64,000 bases of DNA from Antennarius striatus (GCF_040054535.1 NC_090784.1:14933001-14997000); one strand, 5' to 3'. Shown: positions 29,841 through 57,204, counted from the first letter of the stretch. Numbers and translations: made by a program. Notes: generated from the sequence alone by a model not told the origin.

Positions 29841-30539
29841 ATACATGTGCCCTGTCTTGGTTTACAGGTAACCGATTAATGGATCCCGACTGACCAGTCT
29901 CACAGTTTCTAGAAGCACACAATGTTTGAGTTAATGTTTGAACACAGTGACACAGTCAGAATAAATTAAAACAGAGCTGTTAACAATGCGCTGAAAGGGT
30001 TTCCGTTCTAAATCTCTCGCAGGCAGTTGTCTGATTCACAAGTTAATGTTAAATCTAAAAGCAGATTTTCAATGATAACACATTAACTAGGTGTTGTGCA
30101 TCTTGCAGCTATTACAGATGTGTTACATGTTGTGTCCACATAACAACAGTTGATAAACTTGGTTTATGATGCCAGTATACACAGAGAATTACAACATGAA
30201 ACACTTTGGAACAAAGACGCACCTAATATTTATGATTAAGCTAATTTAGCGTCAACATTGCTAATTTACAAAACACACACGAATTAATAAAGAGGGCCTT
30301 ACAAAGTTTATTAGGCCAAAAGTATTTCCCAGTGTGTCAATAATGAAACCTGCGGTGATCCCGCTGGACTTTACACCCGAACACGAACGAGGAACCTGTA
30401 GACAACATCAACTCTTCTACAGCTACACCCAAAAGGAGGAACACTGCCCTGGCAAACTTTCCTCTAACCACGACAACGCTCATAACTACAACTTTACTGT
30501 TTGTTTTCTTTGCAGAGAAGGTTTAAAGGAAAAGAAGAT

Positions 30540-30770
30540 GTCTACCTCAGTCGTCCGGCGTCAGGGGCGGATCCTATTTCTCAGACTGTCCGCTGTGGAA
30601 TTCTTTAAGACTGGGACCGTCAGTACAGCCAGGTAAACTCGGGCAAATATCCGGGACAAGTTTCTCATCCCTGGCTGGGTTGACTTCCCGCGGCCCCGCC
30701 CCTTCTGCTTCGCGCGCTCATGATGACATTCACGCGCTAGGGGGCGCGCGCAGAGCAGCGGAAATAGAAA
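30540..30770 (-). promoter_or_regulatory. ptpn3: CpG-rich probable ptpn3 promoter and non-coding first exon
   Basis: An isolated CpG-dense patch with a GC box (CCCCGCCCC near 30694-30702) and a CG-alternating run near 30740. It lies about 1.6 kb upstream of the first recognised ptpn3 coding exon. On the minus strand a consensus-like donor (GACTGAG|GTAGAC) falls at 30546/30545, so a non-coding first exon from about 30.7 kb to 30546 is plausible. The plus strand also has a donor-like AG|GTAAAC near 30634, so the patch could fire both ways. All of this is inference from composition and splice motifs. Confidence 0.4.
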
Positions 30771-31049
30771 TATGGCTCAAAACAAAACAAAAAAGAACAA
30801 AACAAAAGTGAGTTAAAATAGTGAAAGGAGACGGAATAGAAATGCTATTCAACTAAAGGTGTAATGAGTATCAGATTATATCATTATGTAGATTCTTTTC
30901 AGAATCATTTCATGGTTTTATGTTTGATTATTGACGCATTATAATAAATAATAATAAAAAAAATCACATAAATGTTGAAGATGGTCAAAAATGGACTAAA
31001 ATTCACTATTCCTCCAGTATTCTGCTTTCACAATATCATATATTTATCG

Positions 31050-31303
<254 letters not shown>

Positions 31304-31759
31304 TTTTATTAATATATCGTTATTATTAATGTGAATCTCCAAACTAAGGAAGGAGAAATTAAAGTGGTCAAACAGAACCGTAGCTAGATGTAAAGATGCA
31401 CTTTGGCATAGAGCCTTATTATTGAATGCCTGGGGAGCACAAAAAATGTGCTATATACAACTGTGGAGTGTGGAATATGAACATGCAAGGGTGCATCTAA
31501 TGAAAATGATATAACTACAGCTTAAACATAAAAATGTAGAGATAGTAAACATTCTGTAAATACATATTTGCCATATATTTTATACATATGTTATACATAT
31601 GTTATACATATTTATACATATCAATACATATTTAACAGCAATTACTCAAATTATTAAACTATTTCTAATTGATATTAGTCAACAATCATATGTATATAAA
31701 TAAAACAATTTTAGAACAAATGATATTTCAGGTATACACTAATTTCATGTCTTGTTTCA

Positions 31760-32015
31760 TCATGCTTGCAGTGGCCTGCAAGCATCCAAATTTGTAGGGG
31801 GTAGAGCAGTAGGCAGCTCCTTTTATGGTGTGCCCAATGAGCAGCTTGTGGGGGGTCAGTGCCTTGCTCAGGGGCGCCTCGGTAGTGTTCAGGAAGTGAA
31901 CCGGCACCTCTCCACTGCCAGTTCATATTCCAAGCGTTTTTGGTCCACATAGGCCTTGTACCAACCACCCTCCAGTCCACAGCCCAAGACCCAGCAGACT
32001 GAGCAACTGCAAATA
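31760..32015 (-). repeat. tRNA-derived SINE, minus orientation
   Basis: On the minus strand this reads a tRNA-like head ('GTTGCTCAGTCTGCTGGGTC', 'GGACTGGAGGGTGGTTGGTA'), then 'GTGCCGGTTCACTTCCTGAA', then 'GCGCCCCTGAGCAAGGCACT', then 'CCCCACAAGCTGCTCATTGG'. It is the same family as the copy at 6.2 kb, with more of the body retained. It lies between ptpn3 and sgk. Confidence 0.65.
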
Positions 32016-34090
32016 AAGTTGCAGAATATGAAAATATTTGTGGAGTTATTTCCTTGAGAATTACACTGAAAAACAAGACATGAGTAGTTAAATTCAGTTA
32101 TTTTCTATCACTGTATGATATTCTATTACTTTGTCAGAAACTTTCTAGAACAAGTGCTTACATTTTTTCAGTAATAAATGTTTTAGAACATTGTAATTTC
32201 CGTTAAGTCCTTATGAAAATTAAAATCTAAGCACAACGAGTCGGTCACAAATTCCTCTGAGGTGCTGTCGCCATCTACAGGGTAGATGATGTAATATTAC
32301 TGTCGGACGTCTGATGAACAACAATATGAGTTATTGTTTTAAGTACATTAATAATAATAGCTTCTTCGAGAATTAATTCAACACAGAGATACATGGTGAT
32401 TTAGTGATCTTTAATACTGTATCTTGTTAAAATATTCATATGGCCTTCATAAAAGTTTTCTTTTCAAAAACATTATTTATTAATTTGTATCTTTTAGAAG
32501 ACAAACATGAAGGCATCCATGATAAGACTTGTGGATCAGAGATGAATATGAATGAAGTTTACGTATAATATTAAAAGTGAATGAGCTGACAGCAAAAATC
32601 CCTGTACCGCAGGAGAACACTACTATTATGTATTGTTTGATTCCTGACGGTCTAATATGAATTTTATTTACTGTAGATTAATGTGTAATAAAACAACATA
32701 TTTCAAAAACGTCAAATATCGTGTTTAAATAGTCACCTCCGGTCCTCGGGGAATATATATTATATTCTAATCTCCTGGATTTCGGTCAAGAGCTGAATCC
32801 AATTGCGCATACAGTTGACCATAATGACTCGTCCATTCCCGTTTAATTTCTATTTTGATTTGCCTTGTATTTTCTGTATTTGACAAAAAAACAGAGATAC
32901 GAGAGATTCTGTCCTGAAACGTTGAAAAGCATCTTCATCCAAAACAGATCGGCAGTGAACTTTAAATAAAAAAAACTTCTTTGCCCGTAGAGTCACAACG
33001 ACAGTACACAACCGTAATCACAATTTATTTAAATTTTTTTTAAATATTTTAAATATTTCGAGGCGCCTGCAATGTCCAAAAACAGAAATATTTGACAAAT
33101 AACATCCATCTTTTAAGCAGGAACATCTCCAAAAGTTATTGGGTAGCCTTCCATTTTCGAGCGGCAATAATAAACTCAGAACAGAAGTCCTCGTGATCAG
33201 CCGTGTTCATGGGTTGGTTCGTGACGTCATCTCAACAGGGAAGTGGCTCTGTCCACCACGCGCGTCGTGTATGACTGTGACGACATTCCTTATTTATATA
33301 ATTTATACTGAGAATTTATCCTTTGAATTTCAAAATGCGTGGTAAATGTGTAAGTTTTTAAGCAGACTGTTACTACTGAGTCAATACAAGAGACACACCG
33401 CTGAAAGGCGTTTTGAATAGGAAAAAAATGATACTTGTAGATACTTGGTCAGACTTGTGACACCACTACTTTAGTGATCCTGCTGGTGGAGTGCGCTAGT
33501 AGTTGTCTGCAGGACTCTGTGTTGTGTTCAGGGTCACCTGCTGCCTTCCTGTGGGGGTAAAACCAGCTCCAGCCAGTTCACATGTCTTGAGAGTTCAAGA
33601 GACCAGCTCTCTGGCTGAGGCCAATCGTCCAGACTCACAGAAACCAGTTCAGTTTGGGGTGACAGGGCATGGAGGGGGTCTCTCTCTCTCTCTGTCTCTG
33701 AGCAGTCTCCCCAGTTGCTGTCCAAGGATCAACTTTCTGCAACTGTAACCAAGTTACCAGCTCAGTCCTGCACTCTGTGAGGCCAAATTTAGACTTGGAG
33801 TCAAGGGCAAACGTCTTGACGTTATGTTAGTATCTGCACTCCATGTCCCACTTATCTTATTTACATCCTCCAGCCTGACAATAGTCCTCTGGAACATTTT
33901 GAGTCCTCATTTCCAGTTGGAGAGAATACCTTAAGTCACATTTCATCTCATAACAAAGTCTAATCACATCGACTTCTTGGATATGTCTATTATCTATAAC
34001 CTTTTTTGTTGTCATTGATGGAAGAAATTAATTTTGTACCTTTATGTATCTGTCATGATCATGCTCAGACAGCCCTTTTTCATTAAAGAA
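32016..34090. other. Intergenic, AT-rich, no gene recognised
   Basis: No conserved coding segment seen on either strand. A perfect CRE palindrome (TGACGTCA) occurs at 33222-33229 within a small CpG-containing patch (33170-33300). A short TC run lies near 33680. Confidence 0.4.
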
Positions 34091-34099
34091 AAATTGCTG

Positions 34100-35200
34100 A
34101 AATTAGAAATTTCGTATCTTTAAAAGATGCAGAAAAAATTATTCATGCCTTTGTTACTTCTAGATTGAACTGTAATTCCTAACCATCGGTCTGGTCAAGT
34201 TCCTCCATTAGGATTGTACAATGAATTCAAAATGTAGCTGCTGGCTTACTAACCTCAACTGGGAGGAGAAAGCACATCTCTCCAATCTTGGTATCCTTAC
34301 ATTGGTTTCTGACAAAATCTAGTATAAATTTCAAGATCCTCATGATTACATACAAAGCTCTTCACTGTGAGGCTCCGTCTTACATTAAAGATCTCATTGA
34401 ACTGTATCACCCTCCCAAAGCTCTTCAATCTGAGGATGCAGGACTTTAGATAACCTGTCTGGTCGGTAAGACCTGACAGGTGAAAAATACGTGGAAGGAG
34501 TTTCAGCTATCTGGTTCCTCTACTCTGGAACGATATCCCAACTTTGGTTTGGGGGGCAGACACCTTTAGCTTATTTAAGAGTAAACTCAAAACCTACCTC
34601 TCCGATAAAGCCTGTAATGTGTAATAGGTTTAGATTCCTTTACATAAGCTAGTAAAGGTCTAGACCACTGAGAGTGTGTCTCTCCCGTAAAAGGGCGTTA
34701 CATCAATTACTTTTTATTTTTTCTTTCTTTGCCTTATTCATGCAATATTTAACCTTCACATGCTTGTAAGATACTGTCGCTGTCTATGTGCTTCTCCTTG
34801 ACAGGTAGGGAACAAGGATAGAAGTCAACAACCTAGAAGTCAGTGAATGCAACCTGAAGGTCCCAGCACCACATCCCCACATCAGTGGGTAAACTTCAGA
34901 CAGCGACTCTATCTGGACTATCAGCCACTCTGTCTCTTTCTTTCCTTCTCTTGCCCTGTCCCTGTCTCTATTGCATTTCTTTTCCACCCAACCAGTCAAG
35001 GCGAATGACTGGCCTCCTGTCTGGGTCCAGCCCAGAGTCTGTTCCTCAATGAGGGAATTTTTCCACACTGGTGTCACTTATTTTTGCTCTTGCTCGAAGC
35101 ACTTCCAGTAAAAGTGCTTCGATATATCTGCTGATGTTGTTCTACTGATGGGAGTTTTTCAACAATCTGGGAGCCAGTTTTTATTGTTTGCTTGTAACTG
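34100..35200 (+). mobile_element. L2/Maui-like LINE, decayed 3' end
   Basis: The translated fragments follow the C-terminal end of an L2-type reverse transcriptase in order (around 'CTTACATTGGTTTCTGACAA', 'TACAAAGCTCTTCACTG', and 'TGGTTCCTCTACTCTGGAAC'), with many stops. Next comes a 3' UTR with 'CCAACCAGTCAAGGCGAATG ... GACTGGCCTCCTGTCTGGGT ... GAGGGAATTTTTCCACACTG', the usual tail of fish L2 elements. A short stem-loop closes it at 35094-35122. The copy is dead and 5' truncated. Confidence 0.65.
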
Positions 35201-36142
35201 ATCTAGAATGGACCAGTAAATTATTCATTAGAATCTTTCACCCTATAAAATAGGTGCATTATTAAAAGATTACGTCATGAGTCTTTTCTACCTGCTATGG
35301 GTAACACAGTAAGTTCACTTTCAAAGGTAACTACCTCTTTCATTACAAAATATTAAAATAGACACATATTTATTTTTTTGATGGCGCAATGATTCAGTTT
35401 GTCCAATTATAAACCATTACATTCCTTTATAAATCTCTTTGACTTTTTTATATTTTAACTTTGAGACAAATCTGTATGTTTTCTTCTCTTATAAGTCACG
35501 GAAGCTGTCTACAGATGTCAGAGGAACATCCTTTTATCCTCAAACTATTATTTAGTTTTTTGGGTATTTTGGGTCTTTTTCGGGGGGGGGGGTGTTTATA
35601 GTTTTACAGACTGGTCACTTGTAAAGACGGTTTTTCCTTTATCACAAATTTCCAGCTTGGAAAATGAAAAACTGAGAGCCATTTAAAAAGAATAACAATA
35701 TTTAACTAATCGTGTTGTTCTTAAGGATCAATTGGAGACTTCATATCCGGTGTCAGTGGAAATATTTAAATGACAAGTTACTAAACCAAACCTTGCTACA
35801 ATAGAATTTAAGTAAGTGTATATTTTTTCTCAAGGAATAACATTTAATAATATAATCAAGTTAAGTGGAGGTGCTTTAAATTTGACTCAAGTACAGTTGC
35901 ATAATAGAGTTTGGAGCCAATTGTTCCCGCTGCCAGACATATCATGGAACATGTGCGCAGAGTTTCATTTCTCCGAGGGTCCCTAAACGCAGCATTCCTG
36001 GCACTGATTGTAGACGTCAGAGGTCCCCTCGTGGAGCTCCGCTGACAGCACCAAGACTCCACTTCAGGAGCGTCTGTCCACGCGTCCACCCGACTGGCGT
36101 GATCACTTCACATTTTATTAACCGAACCTTCTTTTGGTCCGG
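35201..36142. other. sgk upstream region
   Basis: AT-rich to about 35.9 kb, with a G10 run near 35581. A moderately CpG-containing patch at about 35920-36110 leads into the sgk start codon and probably holds its promoter and 5' UTR. No TATA box can be assigned with confidence. Confidence 0.3.
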
Positions 36143-39398
<3,256 letters not shown>

Positions 39399-40235
39399 CT
39401 CTGAATTGTCTGGGAGCATGTTGTTCAAATATATATTTTTATGTCATAAATTATTGAAATGAAAGTCTATTTTTAAACACTGAACAAGAGAGTCTGACAT
39501 TAACTACAAAATAATGTATTGTTCATTTGTCCAACTATTAAATTATTTTATAATTTTATCTTTTCATTATCTTCATTATTCAAAACACGGGCTGGTCACT
39601 GTTTCACTATGCTGTATTAACGTCAAAATTGAAACAATAAGCACTCAACTTTAAACGGGTTTTATTTATTTTTATACATTTTATATTCATATTTTTAAAA
39701 TACAGACACACATATTGCAACTTGCCCATTCTGCTGTGACATTTGCGCCCAACAGAGGTACTGAAAAGACATGCTTTAAGGTCCTGCATAATGACAGACA
39801 TCACAAACAAGATGTATAGAGGATTTCTCTACTGAATTTACACAAAAATTTGCTGCCACTCAGCGTTTGGGCAAAAAACACAAAGTGGACCCAAATGGTG
39901 AGTATTTTTTTTTTGGTGAGAAAATACAAATGACATCGGTCTTATGGGCAGCACAGACAGCAAGGAGGTCCCGGGTTCGTTTCCAAATGGGAAACGAACC
40001 CGGGACCACCTCCAATCTGTGTGGAGTTAGCTTGTTCTCTATGTGTCTGACTGGATGTACCCTGCCTCTCAGCTGTAGCCAGCTGGGATAGGCTCCAGCA
40101 GACCCGTGACCAGTATTTTGGGTAGGTGGCTGAAGACAAGATGATTACAATTGCTTCTTCTTCAAGAAGATGAGTGAATGAAGTTGTTCTTATCGTCAAC
40201 TTGATGAAATTATACACAGATTGGATGCTGGTCTG
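39399..40235. other. Tail-to-tail spacer between sgk and the TMEM244-like gene
   Basis: Contains both 3' UTRs. A plus-strand ATTAAA signal is near 39537, and minus-strand AATAAA signals (TTTATT) lie around 39661. A teleost repeat occupies 39930-40150. Confidence 0.4.
39930..40150 (+). repeat. Teleost interspersed repeat with palindromic B-box
   Basis: Carries 'GAGGTCCCGGGTTCGTTTCC', 'CTGTGTGGAGTTAGCTTGTT', 'CTGTAGCCAGCTGGGATAGG' and 'CTCCAGCAGACCCGTGACCA', the usual order in an abundant fish repeat. Unusually, the first block is followed by its own reverse complement (arms 39967-39984 and 39990-40007). Confidence 0.6.
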
Positions 40236-41887
40236 TCAGTAGATGCTGAAGGAGGCATAAGTTTGGTCACTCTGGCAGGTGAAATAAGCAATCAGCTGAC
40301 CATTGCAGATCATAAGAAACAAGCCACTTCCTGTGTAACAAAAAAAAAGTACATTAGAACAAAGTGAGGTCAAATGGTTGAGTGTGATTACTGATATTTG
40401 CTTTACCTAAAGCCAGCCACCACTGCCACACCATGGGAAACTCCAGCATCACTGCAACACAGAAACGAAGCACACAGTTTCAAAACACATTCAGTATTTA
40501 TATTTGTACCTGGGATGATGCATTAGCTCCCTGCTCACCCAGACTGGTGATTAGCACGTGTAGAAGTGTGACAGTGAAGCCATAGTCCCAGACCCGCCTC
40601 CGTACCACCGCAGCAAACAAAAGGCCACTGCAGAAGTAAGTGAGCTCCAAAGATATGAGATTCACTGAAAAGGAGCAATGACGCAAAAAAAAAAATTATA
40701 CATGAAGTGAAACTGTGCTTATACTTATTACTCTACTCAACATATTGGATATTATGAGGTATTCTGTGAACTCACCCAAATACTTGGAGTTGGATTCAGC
40801 AGGTTTGGTCTTAAAGTCAAATGGAATCAATCCGTCAAAGTGATCCAGCCTGAATAAGGGGTGAGAATGTACGGGGAAATTATTGTAAAATCCAATTAGG
40901 TGTGGTAAGCTACTTTCTATGTATGTATCCAGATGTTTTAGCCTAAGGGACCAACAAGTAATGAGGTTTAGAACAGAATTCAAATGCAACATTAACTTGG
41001 TTTTTAACTCTGTTTTGACTGTGGATGCCCTCAAATGACCAGAAATTGCAGAAATGATGGCGGGCACATGTAGCACATTTAGAATTATATTGGCAGTCTT
41101 TGTTTCCTACATTAGGAAAATTAATTTTCTGTTCATTTCTGACAAACTTACTAATTTAATTTAAACCTGCTGCGGCTGGTGATCTGAGCAGTCACACTGG
41201 ATTGAAGTTATACTGACTTGTCATCATGTTGGACTGCATTAGATAAATTCATTGAGTGTTCATCTGTTGGATCATTTTGAATTCTAATCGTTACACCTTA
41301 GTGACACATTTATAACAAATCCATTAGTTTACTCAAGAGGCTGAAAGGTAACATTCCGTACATTCTATTTGTCCTTTATATACAAAAATCAGAAAAATCG
41401 GTTGTTATGCTCATGCGTGTAAGAGAGTCTCACCTGAAGGCACCAAAGCACACACTGCCAATCATGTAAAAGAGAGAGTAAAATATAACCAGACATAGAA
41501 ACAAATTGAGGAGCACGGTCTGTGGGATTAAAACACAGGAGACACATAACAACACAGTAATCTGTCGACATGCTTTCCACATTTCTAAACACAAACCTAG
41601 AGATGCGTTCGCCGCCGTTTATGACAGGCTACCTAAACGTCAGAGGCGATGATGTGTGTTTTAGGCACTGACAGCGACTATACATCTGCTGTTGAGCGAA
41701 TGTCGTCATATTTTTATATATTTGCAGCAACAGTCTTCATCATATATGCGTAAAAAGACCTTAGACCGCCGATCGCGTCTTGTTCATGAATATAATCGCA
41801 CATGATGAAAGATCAGACGGGCGCCTGTTCGTCATGCATCAACTGTTCTCTTACCTTGGAATCGACCGCTTTGCCTGTGAATGCCAT
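40236..41887 (-). CDS. TMEM244-like four-pass membrane protein
   Basis: Small integral membrane protein of unknown function. Exons in transcript order: 41887-41855, 41519-41434, 40849-40776, 40664-40539, 40451-40407, 40330-40236; 459 nt, 152 aa, all GT-AG. Four hydrophobic segments: about 12-39, 67-85, 93-108 and 117-138. The match to TMEM244 is by conserved stretches: PFDFKTKP, SLELTYFCSGLLF, RRVWDYGFTVTLLHVLITS and VMLEFPMVWQWWLALG. It starts at MAFTGKAVDSK, comparable to the human MALQVRVAPSK start. It is longer than human TMEM244 as I recall it, with a conserved-looking fourth segment and a tail (SGLFLMICNGQLIAYF). It ends tail to tail with sgk and is head to head with l3mbtl1. Orthologue versus paralogue of TMEM244 is not resolved. 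Confidence 0.85.
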
Positions 41888-43062
41888 CTCATTGTTTTGC
41901 ACGAAATGTTGTATTACAGAATAATCCGAGTTGCAGCGCCATATGCGACCCCTTAATCCCGAATGAACAAGTCTCCATCTAGCGGCGAGCAGCAGAACTG
42001 CGCCGCTGCTTGTGAACTCATGTCACCTTCCTATCTGGCCGGCCTTTGTTGATTGAAATGAAGATTTATCCCAATGTGTGTCTGATAGCAAGCGTTAGAA
42101 TGCGATCGCATAGTTATTATAGCGATTTGTGTTTAGTGCGGAGTGTATTTTACTCAAACTGCTGCTTAAACGGTTCAGACAGACAAATGATACCGGAGAA
42201 AATAAAACTGCCGCATATGGGAGGGATTGATAGGGAAGAACTATCCGTAGTTATCTCAAGATTTATATAATAGATTAACTTTGCAGTAATTAAAACAACC
42301 ACAAACCAAGTTTGGGTGTCATAGACTACCTTCCTCGATTCAGCGATTTCGGGTAAAATACACCGATAATATCGGTTTTTTCCCCGGCAAATTAATCGTG
42401 TTGTTTTCTTGGTTGCTGGTTTCTCATCTGCATAATCGCCGCGTTGGTTTCACAGATTATTTCAGAAATCTCACACACAAACGAGCCTTAACTGTTTGTG
42501 TGTTTTAAAAAAATAATTCCAGACTTCTTCTTTTTTTTTTTTCTTTCTTTCTTTTTTTTTTTTTTTTGCGTAGCGACGTTTTCGGGTCTTTTTTCGGTGG
42601 ATGTCACTTCGGATAATTCCACAACCTTGAGCGTTTAATCCGACAGATAGCAGCAGCGTGTGGAAACTAGTGGCCGCCTCTGTCGTGGGTGCGTTCACTG
42701 GTCGTTTGTCGGAAGCAGAGGAGGTGGAAGTGGGAGAGAGACGGCCGGGCTGATCAGAGGGAAAGCAGCCGCTCCTACTCGTCATGGAAGACACTGCGGT
42801 CCCTGCGCTCCCCTCACACACTCCCAACTCATGAGGGGAAAGCTGCTCGGGCTGCAGCAACAAGAGCTCTGATCGATCGCTAGTATTTGTTATATCGACA
42901 CCGAACTGAGTTTTGGGCGTGTTTTGAGTATTAACAGGCCTCTTATTGACCACCGATAGTAAACTGAACTTTTCCGAGACCCAAACTTGTCAGGCAGCGC
43001 ATCTTCCACGCATGCGCACTCCTGCTATCCAGCTCAAAATAAAGAGTTAAAACAGAAACGAG
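41888..43062. promoter_or_regulatory. Shared head-to-head promoter region and l3mbtl1 exon 1
   Basis: This region separates the minus-strand TMEM244-like start (41887) from the plus-strand l3mbtl1 transcript. It is CpG-richer than its surroundings, notably at 42570-42870. A plus-strand donor (AACGAG|GTGAGT) at 43062/43063 marks the likely end of a non-coding l3mbtl1 first exon. A T-rich run lies at 42527-42567. The arrangement suggests a bidirectional promoter, which is inference. Confidence 0.45.
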
Positions 43063-44550
43063 GTGAGTTCCACATTTTTTAAACAATACCGGCGATTATA
43101 TTTAATTACTGTCATTAAAAGGAGTAACATTTTTTTTTTAAAAAAACCCCGATCTTTGTCTTTCTCATTAGCATTAGTTCACGTTATTTCAAATCTGATT
43201 TAAAACGGCGAGGATAAATCGTTTTTTGTTTTTTTTCAAGTTTCTATAGAAGAAATAAATGAAGCGAGATTGTTGAAGCTTGTAACAGTCGTCTGTTGTT
43301 ATTGTGAGTGTACGGGGTGACGTGCCGCAGATTAGTGATTCATCAAATGCGTTTTTCTATTGTTTTTAAACGGGAAACTTCTTTATTACAGATTGTCCTT
43401 AGCTGGCTGCATCCAGCCACAAAGCTCCGGCTAGCCGTGTAGCATCCCCGCAGCGGGGCTGAACGGAGAGGCGCTAGCCGCCTGCTAGCTCCGTGTCAGC
43501 GCTAGCTTAGCAACCCGGGTTGACATTCCGTGACAAGGGGAAAGTAAAGAAAATAACCCGAGTGAACGAAAACAATCAGTCCATAAATTACACTGCAAGC
43601 GTTTGCTTTTGTTTGACGCGTAGCGGCGTTTGCGCCATTTGTTTAAATGGTTTACTTGAGTAATTTACATAGTTTAAACGTGTTGGTGGCCTCTTCCCAT
43701 GCTCCGCCATTTTGTTGAAGACGAATGCTAATCATGGGCGCTCTTACACTTTATTTATGGCTAGAATAAAACTGAGGTATTAAGTGCAAAGTCAAACTTT
43801 ACGAAGATCTATTAGCTCGACATGTTGTTTACTTTTCACATGATTGCGGCCTGTGTGCAAAACAGATTGTCACCATAATTCAGTGCTGAACATGCGTCAA
43901 CACTAAAACGTTATATCGTAATATTAGTCGGGTTAAAACGCCGATAAGTTTGGTCAGTCAGTACAAAAAACAGTGTTATCATTTAATTTGGTGCACAAAT
44001 TACCCCCCCGCTTGTTCTTAACTAGACCAACATCCCGTTTTCAGAGATACTTTTAAAACAAGGAAAAGATGAACTTATGTGGTTAACTTAAAGTTGAGAC
44101 ATATTTCCCCATGTTTGTCAATGATCATCATGAAGGTTCACTCTAATAGGACCGTTTGCGCTCGTATTTCCCTGTTAGTTGACCAGAAAAACAATATTAT
44201 TATTGACTGTTTTGTCTGAAATCGAAGTGCATGGTGTATCTCTCCAGCCAGCACACCGTCGCCACCTGGCGGTGATGTGGGGAAACGCTGTTGACGTCCG
44301 CAGGTAGAAACTGCGTTTGTCGTTGGGGGCAGTTTGTGTCTGCCAAGAAACTCCGTGATAATCGTGATAATCACTCGCAATCACAATGTTTCGTGACTGA
44401 TGCTTTCATGTTTATGAAAATATTGACATGCATTTTATCCAATCCTGTTTTTATCTGATAATATTTTTTTTTATGGCATCAGTAGATGATACTGTCTTTG
44501 TGAGACTGTGATTGTTTCTTTGCAGGTAGGGGGACATAAGAGGAGTGGGA

Positions 44551-55386
<10,836 letters not shown>

Positions 55387-57060
55387 GACCTGACCCCCCC
55401 ACCCCCCCTTGTTTTTTTTTTAGTTCCTTCGGCTCTGGTTTCATCAACCGTTCACTAAAGACTTTGGATAAAATCAGCCACAAAGCTTTGTTTGTGAATT
55501 TCCGCAAAAGCGCAGCTACTCAAAGGAAACTAATATCGCCATCGCCTTCAAAGACGTCCATGTCCACCCTCTTTCTCCATGACAGACATTCCTGATCAAC
55601 CCGGAGGGAGCGTTTTACATAATAACATGATGATGCATCGATTTCTTGTGTTTGTTTACTCAATAAAAAAACAAAACACTACAGGTACCTTCAATGCTTC
55701 TTAACGTCGTGCAGTTTAAGAATCTGATTTAATCACGATTCTGTTCTGTTATTGTTTGAAATGTGGTGCTGCTAGAGCTCAGAGCAGATGGAACAAGCAT
55801 GGAATGTGTTGCTTTTTACTTGGCAACATCTTTTTAATGAAGCTGCAAAATACAATCGCTAGAGATTTTTCAATGTGAATCCTTGTAGAGCAGAGCACTA
55901 TGTAGGTCAGCTTGTGTCCTCTAGATGGAGGAAGTGAGCCACTCCACAGGCCCAAAGGCGAAAGAGTTTGTTTACCATAATTGGAGTTGTCTGATGCTTA
56001 GATTGAATGGGGGATGGTTAAAACTTAGTGTCTGTGTGTGTGAAAATATGACTAAGTGCATCTGAAGAAGTGAGGATGTCATTTCTTACCAGCATGTTTT
56101 TGTTGGTTTTCTGGTAAGAGGAATGTTTTGTGACAAGTAGGACTAAGGGCTAAGTATGAAATGGAGGAAAAACTTCAGTCTCTGAAAATTGAACGAGCTC
56201 TGTTCTTATCCATCTGCTGTTTACCAGCTCACGTGAATATGAATGTTTAAACAAAGTTCTTAGTTGTTTTGTTGATATTGTTTATCTTGTTCGGTTCCAA
56301 CAACCTCCATCACTCTCACTGTAAATATTATACAGCTCCTTGCTCCTTTCCGGAGTTTACTCCTGCTTAGTTATGCAAAGGCTTGGCATCTGTCTACAGG
56401 GAACGACTCATTGTGACAAAGAACTGGAAAATTTGAGCCTCAATTCCTTCTGTAGATTTTGAGAAAAGAAAAAACATTGTATTTGTAAATTAGCGTGTAC
56501 TCCAGCAAGTTGGAATGTGTACATCAGCAACTGTTTATATGGAAACAGCTTTTATTTATGTATTCTAATTTAAGGGGTAATGATAAGATTGTTGTCCCTG
56601 AGGTTTGGTGGAGTGGGTGGAAATAAATGAGATGCACACTGCCTCCTGTTCTCACTTGAACCAAGTCATTTCACCACAACTGTACACACTCACACTTTAT
56701 ATTGATTTATTTATCTGCTAATTCTTTCATTTACATTACAGATATTTACTGCAGAACGAGTGCTTCTCCAGTGTTTGCAATGTAGCCCAATATGTTATGG
56801 TGCATTCCTGGTGTAACCAGAAACCAAGTGTAATATCAAAATGTGAATGATGTTAGTACACCTCTGTAATAAATGTATTTAAATGTTCTTGTAGGCCAAT
56901 AGAATTTCTAATGCATAGACAGTGCGGCATCACATAATCTGTCATTAAATGATAAAGCTCCCATAGAGGCATCAAATACAGGAACTTTGCAGGGTTGTTT
57001 CAATCATTGGAGCTGTAAATGATAATGTTTTCATGAATAAAGTATGAAGTCTGGTGTTAA
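55387..57060 (+). terminator. l3mbtl1: l3mbtl1 3' UTR with several poly(A) signals
   Basis: AATAAA signals occur after the stop codon at 55662-55667, 56622-56627, 56868-56873 and 57036-57041. The first gives a 3' UTR of about 300 bases; the later ones would give alternative, longer UTRs. Which are used cannot be told from sequence alone. Confidence 0.5.
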
Positions 57061-57204
57061 ATGCAGTCCAATATGAGAGATAGTGTTATATTTTACCAGG
57101 CTGTTTACATTCAGCCAGATGCTGAGTTAAAAAAGATCCTAAATTTTATCTGTACTTTTGTTGTATTTAGTATCGCTATTAAGCTTTTCTTCTATAAATA
57201 TTTA

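Noticed and set aside
30334-30636. 100-codon plus-strand frame next to the ptpn3 CpG patch
   Set aside because: No recognisable domain. It has splice-like signals at both ends but no supporting downstream exon; kept only as a hint of bidirectional transcription.
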